Shown one piece after another: positions 25,985 through 35,368 of a stretch of DNA of 64,000 bases. Position 1 is the stretch's first letter. The number at the start of each line of letters is the position of its first letter. The notes beneath the pieces are model-generated. The model was not told where the DNA came from. It saw nothing but the letters and a program-made list of their open reading frames with translations, and searched no databases. Origin of the DNA: Peribacillus frigoritolerans (lineage in GTDB: Bacteria > Bacillota > Bacilli > Bacillales > Bacillaceae); contig NZ_SMZY01000004.1 in the NCBI RefSeq assembly GCF_004358755.1, positions 1 to 64,000 on the forward strand. The letters are read 5' to 3'. Made by a program: the position numbers and the translations under genes.

Positions 25985-27450
25985 TTGGGACACTTTAGAC
26001 TGACCCGCTCTTTTGGGAAGTGCTCCAAACTCACGATTAGATCACTTTAGGCTGACTCGCTCTTTTGTGAAGTGTTCCAAACTCACGATTAGATTACTTT
26101 AGATTGACTCGCTCTTTTGGGAAGTGTTCCAAACTCACGATTAGATCACTTTAGATTGACTCGCTCTTTTGGGAAGTGTTCTAACCTCCAGATTAGATCA
26201 CTTTAGACTGACTCGCTCTTTCGTGAAGTGTTCCAACCTCACGTTTAGATCACTTTAGACTGACTCTCTCTTTCGTAAAGTGTTCCAAACTCACGATTAG
26301 ATCACTTTAGACTGACTCTCTCTTTCGTGAAGTGTTCCAACCTCCAGATTAGAACACTTTAGGCTGACTCGCTCTTTCGTAAAGTGTTCCAAACTCACGA
26401 TTAGATCACTTTGTCCTGCCCCGCTCTTGCGTGAAGTGTTCTAAACTCACGATTAGATCACTTTGTCCTGCCCCGCTCTTGCGTGAAGTGTTCCAAACTC
26501 ACGATTAGATCACTTTAGCCTGATCCGCTCTTTCGTGAAGTGCTCCAAACTCACGATTAGATCACTTTGCCCTGACCCGCTCTTTTGGGAAGTGTTCTAA
26601 CCTCCAGATTAGAACACTTTAGACTGACTCTCTCTTTCGTGAAGTGTTCCAACCTCCAGATTAGAACACTTTAGACTGACTCTCTCTTTTGAGAAGTGTT
26701 CCAAACTCACGATTAGATCACTTTAGATTGACTCGCTCTTTTGGGAAGTGTTCTAACCTCCAGATTAGATCACTTTAGACTGACTCGCTCTTTCGTGAAG
26801 TGTTCCAACCTCACGTTTAGATCACTTTAGACTGACTCGCTCTTGCGTAAAGTGTTCCAAACTCACGATTAGATCACTTTAGGCTGACTCGCTCTTTTGT
26901 GAAGTGTTCCAAACTCACGATTAGATTACTTTAGATTGACTCGCTCTTTTGGGAAGTGTTCCAAACTCACGATTAGATCACTTTAGATTGACTCGCTCTT
27001 TTGGGAAGTGTTCTAACCTCCAGATTAGAACACTTTAGACTGACTCTCTCTTTCGTGAAGTGTTCCAACCTCCAGATTAGAACACTTTAGACTTACTCTC
27101 TCTTTTGGGAAGTGTTCCAAACTCACGATTAGATCACTTTGCCCTGACCCGCTCTTTTGGGAAGTGTTCTAACCTCCAGATTAGAACACTTTAGACTGAC
27201 TCTCTCTTTCGTGAAGTGTTCCAAACTCCAGATTAGAACACTTTAGACTTACTCTCTCTTTTGGGAAGTGTTCCAAACTCACGATTAGATCACTTTAGAC
27301 TGACTCTCTCTTTCATAAAGTGTTCCAAACTCACGATTAGAACACTTTGTCCTGCCCGCTCTTGCGTAAAGTGTTCCAAACTCACGATTAGATCACTTTG
27401 TCCCCTCTTCCCCTTCTGAAAAGTGCTCTTAAACACATTAGAACACTGTA
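25985..27450. repeat. 52-bp tandem repeat array (about 28 units)
   Basis: The motif CACTTT (twice TACTTT) recurs every 52 bp from 25991 to 27343, 26 consecutive periods with no length change, then at spacings of 51 and 50 as the array decays. Each unit holds ACTGACTCGCTCTTT-like sequence and an inverted repeat; in the best units the arms are AAGTGTTCTAA/TTAGAACACTT around CCTCCAGA (e.g. 26590-26619). A second loop type is AAACTCACGA. The unit length is not a multiple of three, so it is not coding. It lies between the desaturase terminator and the sspE terminator. Confidence 0.97.
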
Positions 27451-27472
27451 CCACCTGCGCTTTTACCACATA

Positions 27473-27509
27473 TAAAAAAGACACCTCTCCACACAAGGGA
27501 GAAGTGTCT
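27473..27509 (-). terminator. Terminator of sspE
   Basis: Minus strand: AGACACTTCTCCC pairs with GGAGAGGTGTCT (one mismatch) and is followed by TTTTTTATA. A shorter T-rich tail on the plus side may allow use in both directions. Confidence 0.85.
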
Positions 27510-27533
27510 CTTTTCGTTTTTTAAACAGTTTAA

Positions 27534-27722
27534 TTATGAGTTTTGGTTCTTTTTAGCTTCAGCTTGCTGGTTGTATTTCTTTACGTGTTGAGCATCTGTT
27601 TCGCTAGCGAACTCAGCTCCGTATTGTTGTTGACCTTGCGCAGCTTGAGCGTTTTGTTGTTTCACGTGTTGTACGCTAGTGCCAGATTGAGTTTTGTTTG
27701 GTTGTTGTTGATTGTTTGCCAT
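27534..27722 (-). CDS. sspE: Gamma-type small acid-soluble spore protein
   Basis: A 62-residue Gln/Ala/Asn-rich protein without Cys, with two related halves (KTQSGTSVQHVKQQNAQA... and FASETDAQHVKKYNQQA). Each half holds a GPR germination-protease-type cleavage site (EFASE). It is an amino-acid store in the spore core, degraded at germination. ATG 27722 has GGAGGTG upstream. The order next to fabL is as in B. subtilis, and a sigma-G promoter lies just upstream. Confidence 0.95.
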   Translation of the reverse strand: MANNQQQPNKTQSGTSVQHVKQQNAQAAQGQQQYGAEFASETDAQHVKKYNQQAEAKKNQNS

Positions 27723-27743
27723 GTTTATCACCTCCACGAAATT

Positions 27744-27773
27744 TATCATGTCCCGGAGGTGAAATTAATATCC
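27744..27773 (-). promoter_or_regulatory. Sigma-G-type promoter of sspE
   Basis: Minus strand: -10 CATGATA (27750-27744) fits the forespore consensus CATNNTA; -35-like GGATATT (27773-27767) at 16-nt spacing. It lies 22 nt before the start codon. Confidence 0.7.
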
Positions 27774-27822
27774 AAAGGTTTTTAAATTTTTTTGATTTTC
27801 AGCCCTATGACAGCCGCTGATT

Positions 27823-28587
<765 letters not shown>

Positions 28588-28663
28588 TTATTTGCTGTTA
28601 ATCGTATAGTTGCTTTTATTGTATCAAACAATAGGACAAGCGAGTAGTAGAGGAGGATTGCTT

Positions 28664-28888
28664 ATGTATGTAGGCCGTGATATGACTGAATTATCCATGA
28701 TGTCCATCCACGAGTGGAAGGACAGTGAATTAGCTTACTTCCATCATGGACTTCAGCAAATGATGCCATACTTAAACGCCGAAGGACAAACGATACACCG
28801 TGAGATTATTCAGGAAATCGAAGAACGCGGCGGTTTAAATCGCAATGAAGCTGATTACACACATGGGACTAAAATAAGCTATGACTAA
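28664..28888 (+). CDS. yfhS: Small conserved protein YfhS
   Basis: A 74-residue soluble protein rich in Glu, His and Met (beginning MYVGRDMTELSMMSIHEW). ATG 28664 has GAGGAGG 7 nt upstream; the frame is open 18 codons further without support. Length and position between fabL and mutY match B. subtilis YfhS. No known domain or function. Confidence 0.82.
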   Translation: MYVGRDMTELSMMSIHEWKDSELAYFHHGLQQMMPYLNAEGQTIHREIIQEIEERGGLNRNEADYTHGTKISYD

Positions 28889-28892
28889 TTAG

Positions 28893-29133
28893 AAAAGCGG
28901 AAGCGCCCGTTTAGCTCCGACAGACAGATAAGAAATCACCGGAAAAGGCCGGTTTTGCCTTTTTCGGTGATTTTGTTCTGGCCGAGGGGCTAGGAGGCGG
29001 AGCTAGACAATACTGAAAAGCGGAAGCGTCCGTTTAGCTCCGACAGACAGATAAGGATCCGGCTGAAAAGGCGCTTTTTGCCTTTACAGACGGAGAAGTT
29101 CTGGCCGAGGAGTTGGGCGTTGTAGCTAGACAC
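28893..29133. repeat. Second tandem pair of the ~120-bp structured repeat
   Basis: Unit 1 at 28893-29010 and unit 2 at 29016-29133, each starting AAAAGCGGAAGCG and ending GCTAGACA. Unit 1 folds fully: outer arms GTTTAGCTCCG (28909-28919) and CGGAGCTAGAC (28998-29008), inner arms AAATCACCG (28933-28941) and CGGTGATTT (28965-28973). Relative to the copy at 14459, both inner arms have changed together and still pair. The rest of the yfhS–mutY gap (29134-29253) holds no gene that I can see. Confidence 0.85.
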
Positions 29134-29253
29134 AACTGCGCAAAATTTCATCTTATCTCATCTCTAAAAATCAGCCGGAATCGTTTAGTGTATTTTAAAC
29201 TTAGTGAGAAAGGAAGCAATCTCAGAAAAATGAGCCCGAAACTTTAAAAGTTT

Positions 29254-30354
29254 CTACTCTTCATTCGTCTGCAGTGACATCTGATAGATCTTCTGATGTG
29301 AAACAGGAAATGCGTATCTCTGCATTTCAGTTTCTGTTACTTTTACAAGATGTTTATAGCTGCTGCCGGGCTTCAGCTGACCAGCGTAGACGGAAATGTT
29401 CCAGACTAAATGTGAAAATACATGCTGAATGGTGCCTGTCAGCGGCTCCAGCTCAGCTTCTGTCTCATATTCTTCACGAAGAAAAGTAACAAGCTGCTCT
29501 TTTTGTGAGACGATGTCTATGTTTGTTTCACAGTTTGGGAATTCCCATAAATTAGCGAGCAGACCAGATGAATTGCGCTTATGAATGTAGTAATGGCCCT
29601 CTTCATCTTTCAGGACTGCAGCTGCCATTGTCACTTGCTTGGGCTTTTTCTTTTTGCTTTTGACAGGGAGCTCCCTTTGCACTCCTTCATGGAACGCTTG
29701 GCAATGCTCTCTCACAGGACACATCAGACAGGACGGGGACGTTGGCGTACAGATGATTGCGCCAAGTTCCATTAATGCCTGATTAAATTCTGAAGGCTGC
29801 TCCTTCGAAATGACCTCATATAGAATGTTTTCAAAAATCGTACGTGTTTTAGGCTTTGCGATGTCTTCCCAGATTGAAAGAATACGCGACATCACTCTCA
29901 TCACATTTCCATCCACTGCAGGCTCAGGCACGTTATAGGCAATGCTCAAAATAGCTCCTTTTGTATAAGGACCCACGCCTTTTAATTTACTGATCTCCCC
30001 TGGTGTATTCGGTACGATTCCGCCATAGCTGCTCACAACTTCTTTAACCGCCGAATGCAGGTTGCGGACTCTCGAATAATAGCCGAGCCCCTCCCACGCT
30101 TTCAGAACATCTTCTTCATCAGCCTCAGCCAAGGCTTCAAGCGTCGGGAATTTTTCTGTGAAGGCAAGAAAATACGGGATGACTGTATCTACTCTTGTTT
30201 GCTGAAGCATAATTTCAGACACCCAAATTTTATAAGGATCCTGATTAAGTCTCCAGGGCAGATCTCTTTTCTCAAGCAAATACCAGGAGATTAAATCTTT
30301 TCTAAAACCTACTATATTTAACGAATGTAAATTTTTATCAATTGAATCGAGCAT
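29254..30354 (-). CDS. mutY: Adenine DNA glycosylase MutY
   Basis: A 366-residue base-excision repair enzyme that removes adenine opposite 8-oxoguanine. Catalytic Glu is in [10 protein letters not shown], the helix-hairpin-helix is [12 protein letters not shown], and the catalytic Asp follows in [10 protein letters not shown]. The 4Fe-4S ligands have the spacing C-x6-C-x2-C-x5-C ([17 protein letters not shown]). The C-terminal NUDIX-like domain recognises 8-oxoG. ATG 30354 has GGAGG 10 nt upstream; 26 more upstream codons are open but unsupported. Confidence 0.96.
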   Translation of the reverse strand: MLDSIDKNLHSLNIVGFRKDLISWYLLEKRDLPWRLNQDPYKIWVSEIMLQQTRVDTVIPYFLAFTEKFPTLEALAEADEEDVLKAWEGLGYYSRVRNLHSAVKEVVSSYGGIVPNTPGEISKLKGVGPYTKGAILSIAYNVPEPAVDGNVMRVMSRILSIWEDIAKPKTRTIFENILYEVISKEQPSEFNQALMELGAIICTPTSPSCLMCPVREHCQAFHEGVQRELPVKSKKKKPKQVTMAAAVLKDEEGHYYIHKRNSSGLLANLWEFPNCETNIDIVSQKEQLVTFLREEYETEAELEPLTGTIQHVFSHLVWNISVYAGQLKPGSSYKHLVKVTETEMQRYAFPVSHQKIYQMSLQTNEE

Positions 30355-30650
30355 ATTTAAATATCCTCCGCATGTTATTTTTATAGGAAATTTGGGAAAA
30401 TAAATGGTAGGCTTTCCGCTTGAGTTAAACAAAGGATAGATTTTTGCGCTTTCCTGTGGTTTTACCTGAGCTAAACGGGATTTTGCGCTTATCTTAGTTC
30501 AACTAAAAAATCATACAGCATTCGCCGCAAATTAAAAAGGGGCAGGCATGCCTTTTCACAAAAACCATAAAAATCAGTAATGTATCCTATAAATTAAAGG
30601 GATGGGAAAACCTTATTTCATCATATGATTGTGACAGGAGGTTTTAATGA

Positions 30651-31631
30651 GTGGATACAGGCACACATGTTGTGATGGGGATTGCTCTCGGCGGACTTGC
30701 AACACTTGATCCGGCCGTTGGCGCAGATCCTGTGACTGCACAGGCCGTTATGATCGGAGCCATCGCAGGGTCTCAGGCGCCGGATCTTGATACCGTATTA
30801 AAGTTCAGAAACAACGCTAAATATATACGCAATCACCGGGGCATCACTCACTCGATACCCGCTGTAATTCTTTGGTCCGTGCTGATTACTGCTTTATTGT
30901 ACTGGATCTTTCCGGGAGCTGACTTGCTGCATTTAGCTATATGGACCTCAGTCGCTGTCGTTCTTCATGTATTTGTTGATATTTTCAATGCATACGGAAC
31001 CCAGGCACTGCGTCCATTTTCACAAAAGTGGATCGCCCTTGGCATGATCAATACCTTTGATCCCTTTTTGTTCCTTATTTATTCAGCAGGCATTGTCGTA
31101 TGGATATTTGGAGCACCGGCCGGCTACACATTTTTAACAGTGTTTATTGTTGCGTTCGGGTATTACATTCTTCGCTTCATCATGAAAAGAAGGATTGTCC
31201 ATAAAATTCACAAAAAATATGGCGATGTTGAAAAAATCATTATTTCTCCAACGATGAGATTCAGAAGATGGCGCATCGCGATTATTTCAAAAAACCATTA
31301 TTATGTTGGAAGATCACACAATGATGAACTGACCATCCTTGATGAATATGACCGTGTTCCCGTGCCTCAAACGGAAATCATTCAGGCTGCGGAACAGGAT
31401 GAAAACATTTCCGCATTCCTGTCTTTTTCACCCGTTTACAGGTGGGAGGTTGATGAATATACAGACCATTACGAGGTGAAATTCATTGACTTGCGCTACC
31501 GGAGTAAAGGCCATTATCCCTTTGTTGCCATCGTTCAGCTCGATCAGGATTTAAACATCGTAAGTTCGTATACAGGCTGGATATTCAGTGAGGAAAAGCT
31601 CAGAAAGAAATTGGATTTATTGCCTGAGTAA
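30651..31631 (+). CDS. yfhP: Membrane-bound metal-dependent hydrolase family protein YfhP
   Basis: A 326-residue DUF457 (YdjM/LexA-regulated hydrolase) protein. The N-terminal part has about four helices and the conserved metal-site candidates DTGTHVVMG, SQAPDLDTV and NHRGITHS; the C-terminal ~150 residues are soluble. GTG 30651 has AGGAGG 9 nt upstream; the ATG at 30646 is in another frame. Position next to mutY equals B. subtilis. Substrate unknown. The 296-bp gap before it shows no further gene. Confidence 0.9.
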   Translation: MDTGTHVVMGIALGGLATLDPAVGADPVTAQAVMIGAIAGSQAPDLDTVLKFRNNAKYIRNHRGITHSIPAVILWSVLITALLYWIFPGADLLHLAIWTSVAVVLHVFVDIFNAYGTQALRPFSQKWIALGMINTFDPFLFLIYSAGIVVWIFGAPAGYTFLTVFIVAFGYYILRFIMKRRIVHKIHKKYGDVEKIIISPTMRFRRWRIAIISKNHYYVGRSHNDELTILDEYDRVPVPQTEIIQAAEQDENISAFLSFSPVYRWEVDEYTDHYEVKFIDLRYRSKGHYPFVAIVQLDQDLNIVSSYTGWIFSEEKLRKKLDLLPE

Positions 31632-31662
31632 AAAACTTGGCTACATTGCAGCCAAGTTTTTT
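31631..31662 (+). terminator. Bidirectional terminator between yfhP and yfhJ
   Basis: An 11-bp stem AAAACTTGGCT/AGCCAAGTTTT with flanking A and T runs, located between two convergent genes. Confidence 0.92.
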
Positions 31663-31930
31663 AATGCAGCAAATGATCTTCATCATTCAGCAAATGCTTA
31701 TATTTAGGGTTTGTTGCTAAAAATTCATGCAAATGCTCACCGTAGTTGGTGATCCACTGCGTCACAATTTTCTCTGTGACATTTTTGCCGCGGTATTTTT
31801 CGCCGGCCCTGGCGTAGGTTGCTTCAAAATCCTCCCAAAGAAGTTCTATCCAGGTCCGGGCTTTTTCATAGCTTAAGGACGGATTTTTTTCCATCAGCAA
31901 TTTGGTTAAACGTTCATAATAAGTTTCCAT
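31661..31930 (-). CDS. yfhJ: Small conserved protein YfhJ (WVELL family)
   Basis: An 89-residue acidic protein with the family motif ARTWIELLWEDFEATYA (WVELL family). No signal or membrane segment. ATG 31930 has GAGGTGAT upstream. Its position beside sspK is conserved in Bacillus. Function unknown; sporulation-linked expression is plausible from the context only. Confidence 0.9.
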   Translation of the reverse strand: METYYERLTKLLMEKNPSLSYEKARTWIELLWEDFEATYARAGEKYRGKNVTEKIVTQWITNYGEHLHEFLATNPKYKHLLNDEDHLLH

Positions 31931-32043
31931 TTTTCATCACCTCGAGGCATTGATTCACTGCTTATAGTTTTAGCTCCAGCATCACATACTATAAATACGC
32001 TTCAGTAATTGAAGCTATTTTAAACCCATTGGAGGTCATACGC

Positions 32044-32208
32044 ATGCGGAACAAAGCAAAAGACTTTCCGATTCAATCCAGCAATAAGTTCGAGGGTGAA
32101 CCTAGAGCAAAAGACGATTTCGCCTCAAAACGGGCAAATGGGACAATCAACACGAACCCGCAGGAAAGAATGAGAGCTTCAGGCGAACGCAATGATATTG
32201 GTTCTTGA
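32044..32208 (+). CDS. sspK: Small acid-soluble spore protein K
   Basis: A 54-residue basic spore protein: [11 protein letters not shown]..., then [17 protein letters not shown] and [13 protein letters not shown], which match SspK across its length. ATG 32044 has GGAGGTC 6 nt upstream. A sigma-G-like -10, CATACTA, lies at 31984-31990, about 55 nt upstream, with a weak -35. Minor core protein of the dormant spore. Confidence 0.93.
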   Translation: MRNKAKDFPIQSSNKFEGEPRAKDDFASKRANGTINTNPQERMRASGERNDIGS

Positions 32209-32238
32209 TTTTGCACAAATTTTGCGGAGGTGCTTATA

Positions 32239-32397
32239 ATGGGTTCAAACCATAAAAAGTTCTACAACAACAGAAGTGCAAATCCGTTTCAGCAGCCTTG
32301 GGCCAATCCTAAGCATGCACATGCTCAGGTTAATGGACAGACACAGCAAACCCAAGACTTGATTATATTAGAAGCTCAAACAAGAAAAAGATCTTAG
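32239..32397 (+). CDS. YpzG-family small protein
   Basis: A 52-residue Asn/Gln/His-rich peptide with PWANPKHAHAQVNGQTQQTQ and a basic C-terminus TRKRS, features of the YpzG family of small, probably spore-associated proteins. ATG 32239 has GGAGGTG 7 nt upstream. It follows sspK by 30 nt, so both are probably cotranscribed in the forespore. Confidence 0.8.
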   Translation: MGSNHKKFYNNRSANPFQQPWANPKHAHAQVNGQTQQTQDLIILEAQTRKRS

Positions 32398-32410
32398 CTT
32401 TTCAAGGTAT

Positions 32411-32466
32411 AACGAATCATGCTGAATGATCCAGGTTCAGTGTGGTTCGTTTTCATTCTTTTTTTG
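32411..32466 (+). terminator. Terminator of sspK–ypzG-like operon, inside the end of yfhH
   Basis: A 16-bp stem (AACGAATCATGCTGAA with TTCAGTGTGGTTCGTT, three G-U pairs) is followed by TTCATTCTTTTTTT. Its right arm and T-run are the last codons and stop of the convergent yfhH gene, so coding and terminator functions share sequence. Confidence 0.78.
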
Positions 32467-32775
32467 TCCGAGCATTGAAATAGGAAGACCTTCTTCTTCA
32501 TTTGGAGTTTGCAGACGATTTCCCCAGGCAAATACTCCATTCATGTAGGAGATTTTAAAAAATGTTCCTGGCGCCCCTTCTATTTCATAGATCTCTCCCG
32601 GCAAAAAGCTGTCCGGATTCAGCAAATAGGCTTGTGCCATTGTAATTTTCCGGTCTAATACAGCGAATTCATTTATCATTCCCAATTGTTCCGCTTTACG
32701 GGCTTTCTCACGCAGCAGGGCAATTTCTGTTTTTAATTCATATTCAGACAGAGTGCTGTAGCGTTTTGTCTGCAA
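32437..32775 (-). CDS. yfhH: Conserved protein YfhH
   Basis: A 112-residue soluble protein. The N-terminal half is helical (TEIALLREKARKAEQLGM... RKITMAQAYLLNP), and the C-terminal half is a beta barrel-like domain (GEIYEIE...ISYMNGVFAWG). Matches B. subtilis YfhH. TTG 32775 is preferred, because AAAGGATGA ends about 6 nt upstream; the ATG at 32784 would sit in that site. Function unknown. Confidence 0.86.
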   Translation of the reverse strand: MQTKRYSTLSEYELKTEIALLREKARKAEQLGMINEFAVLDRKITMAQAYLLNPDSFLPGEIYEIEGAPGTFFKISYMNGVFAWGNRLQTPNEEEGLPISMLGQKKNENEPH

Positions 32776-32844
32776 GATGATCATCCTTTCGCATTTCAGT
32801 CAATTAAGTATAGAATAAAAGTATGATTCAGAAGGAGTGAGCCA

Positions 32845-33516
32845 ATGTCAGCTATCGTTATTACAGGAGCCGGTTCAGGGCTGGGGCGAGCACTCGCTCT
32901 TCAGTACAGCAAAGATTATAATGAAATCATTTTAATCGGGAGAAATCATGAACGGCTTCAGCAAACAAAAGATATCCTGCAGCAAACGCGGGAGCTTGAA
33001 GTGTCTACATATACCGTGAACATCCAAAATCAAAATGAAGTTGAATCATTATGCACATCATTGTTCACAAAGCATGATGCAGCTGCCCTTATCAATAATG
33101 CTGGTGTAGGCCACTTTGGCCCTGTCACTTCATTATCAGCTGATGAAATCAGTGAAATGCTCGACACAAATGTAAAAGGCACCATTTTATTATCTCAGGC
33201 TTTTATTAAAGAGTTTCAGAAAAAAGGAAAAGGCAAAATTTTAAACATCATCTCAACCGCCGGACTGCGCGGCAAGGTGAACGAAAGTGTATATGTTGCA
33301 TCTAAGTTCGCCGTCAGAGGTTTTACAGAAAGTCTTGCAAAAGAGCTGGGCGGAACTGCCATTACCATTGCCGGAGCTTACATGGGCGGCATGGATACAC
33401 CTTTTTGGGACAACAATGATCACATCAAAGATAAATCCCGTCTGAAATCACCGGAAGTTATCGCAGAAAAAATTTATCGTCTTGATGACGGCAGAGCAGA
33501 AATCATTGTAGAGTAG
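32845..33516 (+). CDS. Short-chain dehydrogenase/reductase
   Basis: A 223-residue cytoplasmic SDR. NADP-binding TGAGSGLGRALAL with a following Arg (IGRNHERL), structural NNAGVG, and the catalytic Ser-Tyr-Lys in IISTAGLRG...VYVASKFA are intact. ATG 32845 has GAAGGAG upstream. It converges on recX, with only 4 nt between stop codons. An 8-bp hairpin over both stops (33511-33532) lacks a T-run. Substrate unknown. Confidence 0.9.
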   Translation: MSAIVITGAGSGLGRALALQYSKDYNEIILIGRNHERLQQTKDILQQTRELEVSTYTVNIQNQNEVESLCTSLFTKHDAAALINNAGVGHFGPVTSLSADEISEMLDTNVKGTILLSQAFIKEFQKKGKGKILNIISTAGLRGKVNESVYVASKFAVRGFTESLAKELGGTAITIAGAYMGGMDTPFWDNNDHIKDKSRLKSPEVIAEKIYRLDDGRAEIIVE

Positions 33517-33520
33517 GATA

Positions 33521-34330
33521 TCACTCCTGCTCTTCTTCGTTTAAATAGCGATCGATGATTTCGATTGAGAATCCCTTTCTGTATAAAGCCTGCTTCATTT
33601 TCATTTTATATTGCGCCTGCGCTCCTTTGGCATACTTCCTTTTCAGTTTTTCTGCCTGAATCACAAGAGAATTCCACTCTTCATCATCATTATTTTCATA
33701 CATTAATTCTTCTTTTACAATAGAGATGACATCATAACTGAAGCCTTTTCTCATCAGGGTCTGTTCCACTTTTTGCTTAATCTGCACTGTGGAGATCTTC
33801 GTTTCTTTAAGGACCACTTTTTCCGCATGGACCATCGCTTGTTCCACTTGATCTTCTTTTGAATACTGCTGCAGTGCTTTTTCAGCATTTTCTTTGCTGA
33901 TGCCTTTTAAAGAAAGCTCCTGCTTCATCACTCCAGGTCCCTTTCCGCCGGTTTTCCAATGCGTGCGGATATAGGCATCTGCAAACTCTTCATCGTTTAC
34001 ATATTTATAGTGGCGAAGCTGGTGCATCACTTCAGAGACAACAGCTTCCGGGTACTCTTTTTTCAGCAGCATGTCCGCTACTTCTTTTTCTGAACGCATT
34101 CTGAACCCTAAATATTCGATTGCTTTATTAAAAGCTTTTTTTACCGAATCTCCATATTGAATTTCAAGGATTTCCATCTCGTCGAGTTCAAGGCCCTTTT
34201 TAAGGCCGAATTTCAAAAGAACATTTTGATCGACGCTGAATGCGAATTTATCGCCGCTGCCGTCATTTAAAAACACATTAAAACGCTCTTCACTGCTTTT
34301 TTGAGCGGTTATTTTCGTTATAGTTGGCAT
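33521..34330 (-). CDS. recX: RecA regulatory protein RecX
   Basis: A 269-residue cytoplasmic protein of tandem three-helix repeats that modulates RecA filaments. The Firmicutes form has a longer N-terminal beta segment (VFLNDGSGDKFAFSVD), then the repeat signatures AIEYLGFRMRSEKEVADML, KGPGVMKQELSLKGI and RKYAKGAQAQ...ALYRKGFS. Length fits B. subtilis RecX (264). ATG 34330 has GAGGTGTA upstream. Divergent from yfhF. Confidence 0.94.
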   Translation of the reverse strand: MPTITKITAQKSSEERFNVFLNDGSGDKFAFSVDQNVLLKFGLKKGLELDEMEILEIQYGDSVKKAFNKAIEYLGFRMRSEKEVADMLLKKEYPEAVVSEVMHQLRHYKYVNDEEFADAYIRTHWKTGGKGPGVMKQELSLKGISKENAEKALQQYSKEDQVEQAMVHAEKVVLKETKISTVQIKQKVEQTLMRKGFSYDVISIVKEELMYENNDDEEWNSLVIQAEKLKRKYAKGAQAQYKMKMKQALYRKGFSIEIIDRYLNEEEQE

Positions 34331-34441
34331 ATTTACACCTCATCCTCATCTTATCATAATTCGCCTTCAGAACATTTAAAAAAGGATTATCAGGGTTTGA
34401 TTGTTAAATTATAAGGAAAGAGAATAACAAGGAGTGATACG

Positions 34442-35344
34442 ATGAAAATAGCGATTGCTGGCGGAACTGGTTTTGTAGGAAAAAAGCTCACCGACTACCT
34501 TTTAGAAAAAGGTAACGAAGTGCTGATTTTAAGCAGAACGAAAAAAGATAGCACGAAATCCGGGCTTAAGTACGTTGAATGGATGACTGAAGAGGCAGCT
34601 CCTGAACAGGAATTGGATGGAATAAATGCTTTCATTAACCTTGCAGGAAAATCAATTAATGACCGCTGGACTGAAGAATCAAAAAAGCAGATTGCCCGAA
34701 GCCGCGTCAAAACAACTCGTGAAGTCTACAGAATCATTGACAATCTGAAAAAAAAGCCGGAGGTGCTGATAAACGCCAGCGCAGTAGGTATTTACGGGAC
34801 TTCTGAAGAAGAAACATTTACAGAGGAATCCCGTCCAAATGCAGCAGACTTCCTTTCTGAAACCGTCATCAAATGGGAGAAGGAAGCAGCAAAAATTTCC
34901 GAGCTTGGGGTGAGGACGGTATTTACCCGCTTTGGCATTATTTTGGGAGAAAAAGGCGCACTTCCTTCTATTGTACTGCCTTATAAATTATTTGCAGGAG
35001 GAACAGTTGGCTCCGGCACACAATGGGTGTCATGGATTCATATAAATGATGTAGTGAAACTTATTGACTTTTTGCTTCATAAAAAAACGATTGAAGGTCC
35101 TGTGAATGCAGCATCTCCAAACCCTGTTCAAATGAAGGATTTCGGAAAAACGGTTGCCAAAGTGCTGCACCGTCCTCATTGGATTCCTGCTCCAAGCTTT
35201 GCTTTAAAGCTTGCACTCGGGGAAAAAAGCATTCTTGTTCTTGAAGGGCAGCGCGTGATTCCGAAAGTCGCACTTGAAAATCATTTTCAATTTTCACATC
35301 CAGTGCTTGAAGAAGCTCTATCTGACATATTAAAATCCACATAA
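34442..35344 (+). CDS. yfhF: SDR39U1-type epimerase family protein YfhF
   Basis: A 300-residue extended SDR of the TIGR01777 group. N-terminal cofactor turn GGTGFVGKKL, FINLAGKSINDRWTEE (hallmark), NASAVGIYG active region, and the C-terminal DUF1731 part (VPFHW-like HRPHWIPAPSFALKLALGE). ATG 34442 has AAGGAGTGA upstream. The recX neighbour is as in B. subtilis. It is followed by the amidohydrolase with 24 nt between, so probably one operon. Substrate unknown. Confidence 0.93.
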   Translation: MKIAIAGGTGFVGKKLTDYLLEKGNEVLILSRTKKDSTKSGLKYVEWMTEEAAPEQELDGINAFINLAGKSINDRWTEESKKQIARSRVKTTREVYRIIDNLKKKPEVLINASAVGIYGTSEEETFTEESRPNAADFLSETVIKWEKEAAKISELGVRTVFTRFGIILGEKGALPSIVLPYKLFAGGTVGSGTQWVSWIHINDVVKLIDFLLHKKTIEGPVNAASPNPVQMKDFGKTVAKVLHRPHWIPAPSFALKLALGEKSILVLEGQRVIPKVALENHFQFSHPVLEEALSDILKST

Positions 35345-35368
35345 GTACACTCAGAATAGGAGTTTAAC

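Noticed and set aside
25985-27450. CRISPR array
   Set aside because: The period is constant, but there are no unique spacers: the whole 52-bp unit is conserved, with only a few recurring variants, and no cas genes are nearby.
27290-27496. 68-codon ORF over the end of the 52-bp array
   Set aside because: The 52-bp unit is not divisible by three, so the frame changes each unit; the peptide merely translates the repeat and has no ribosome site.
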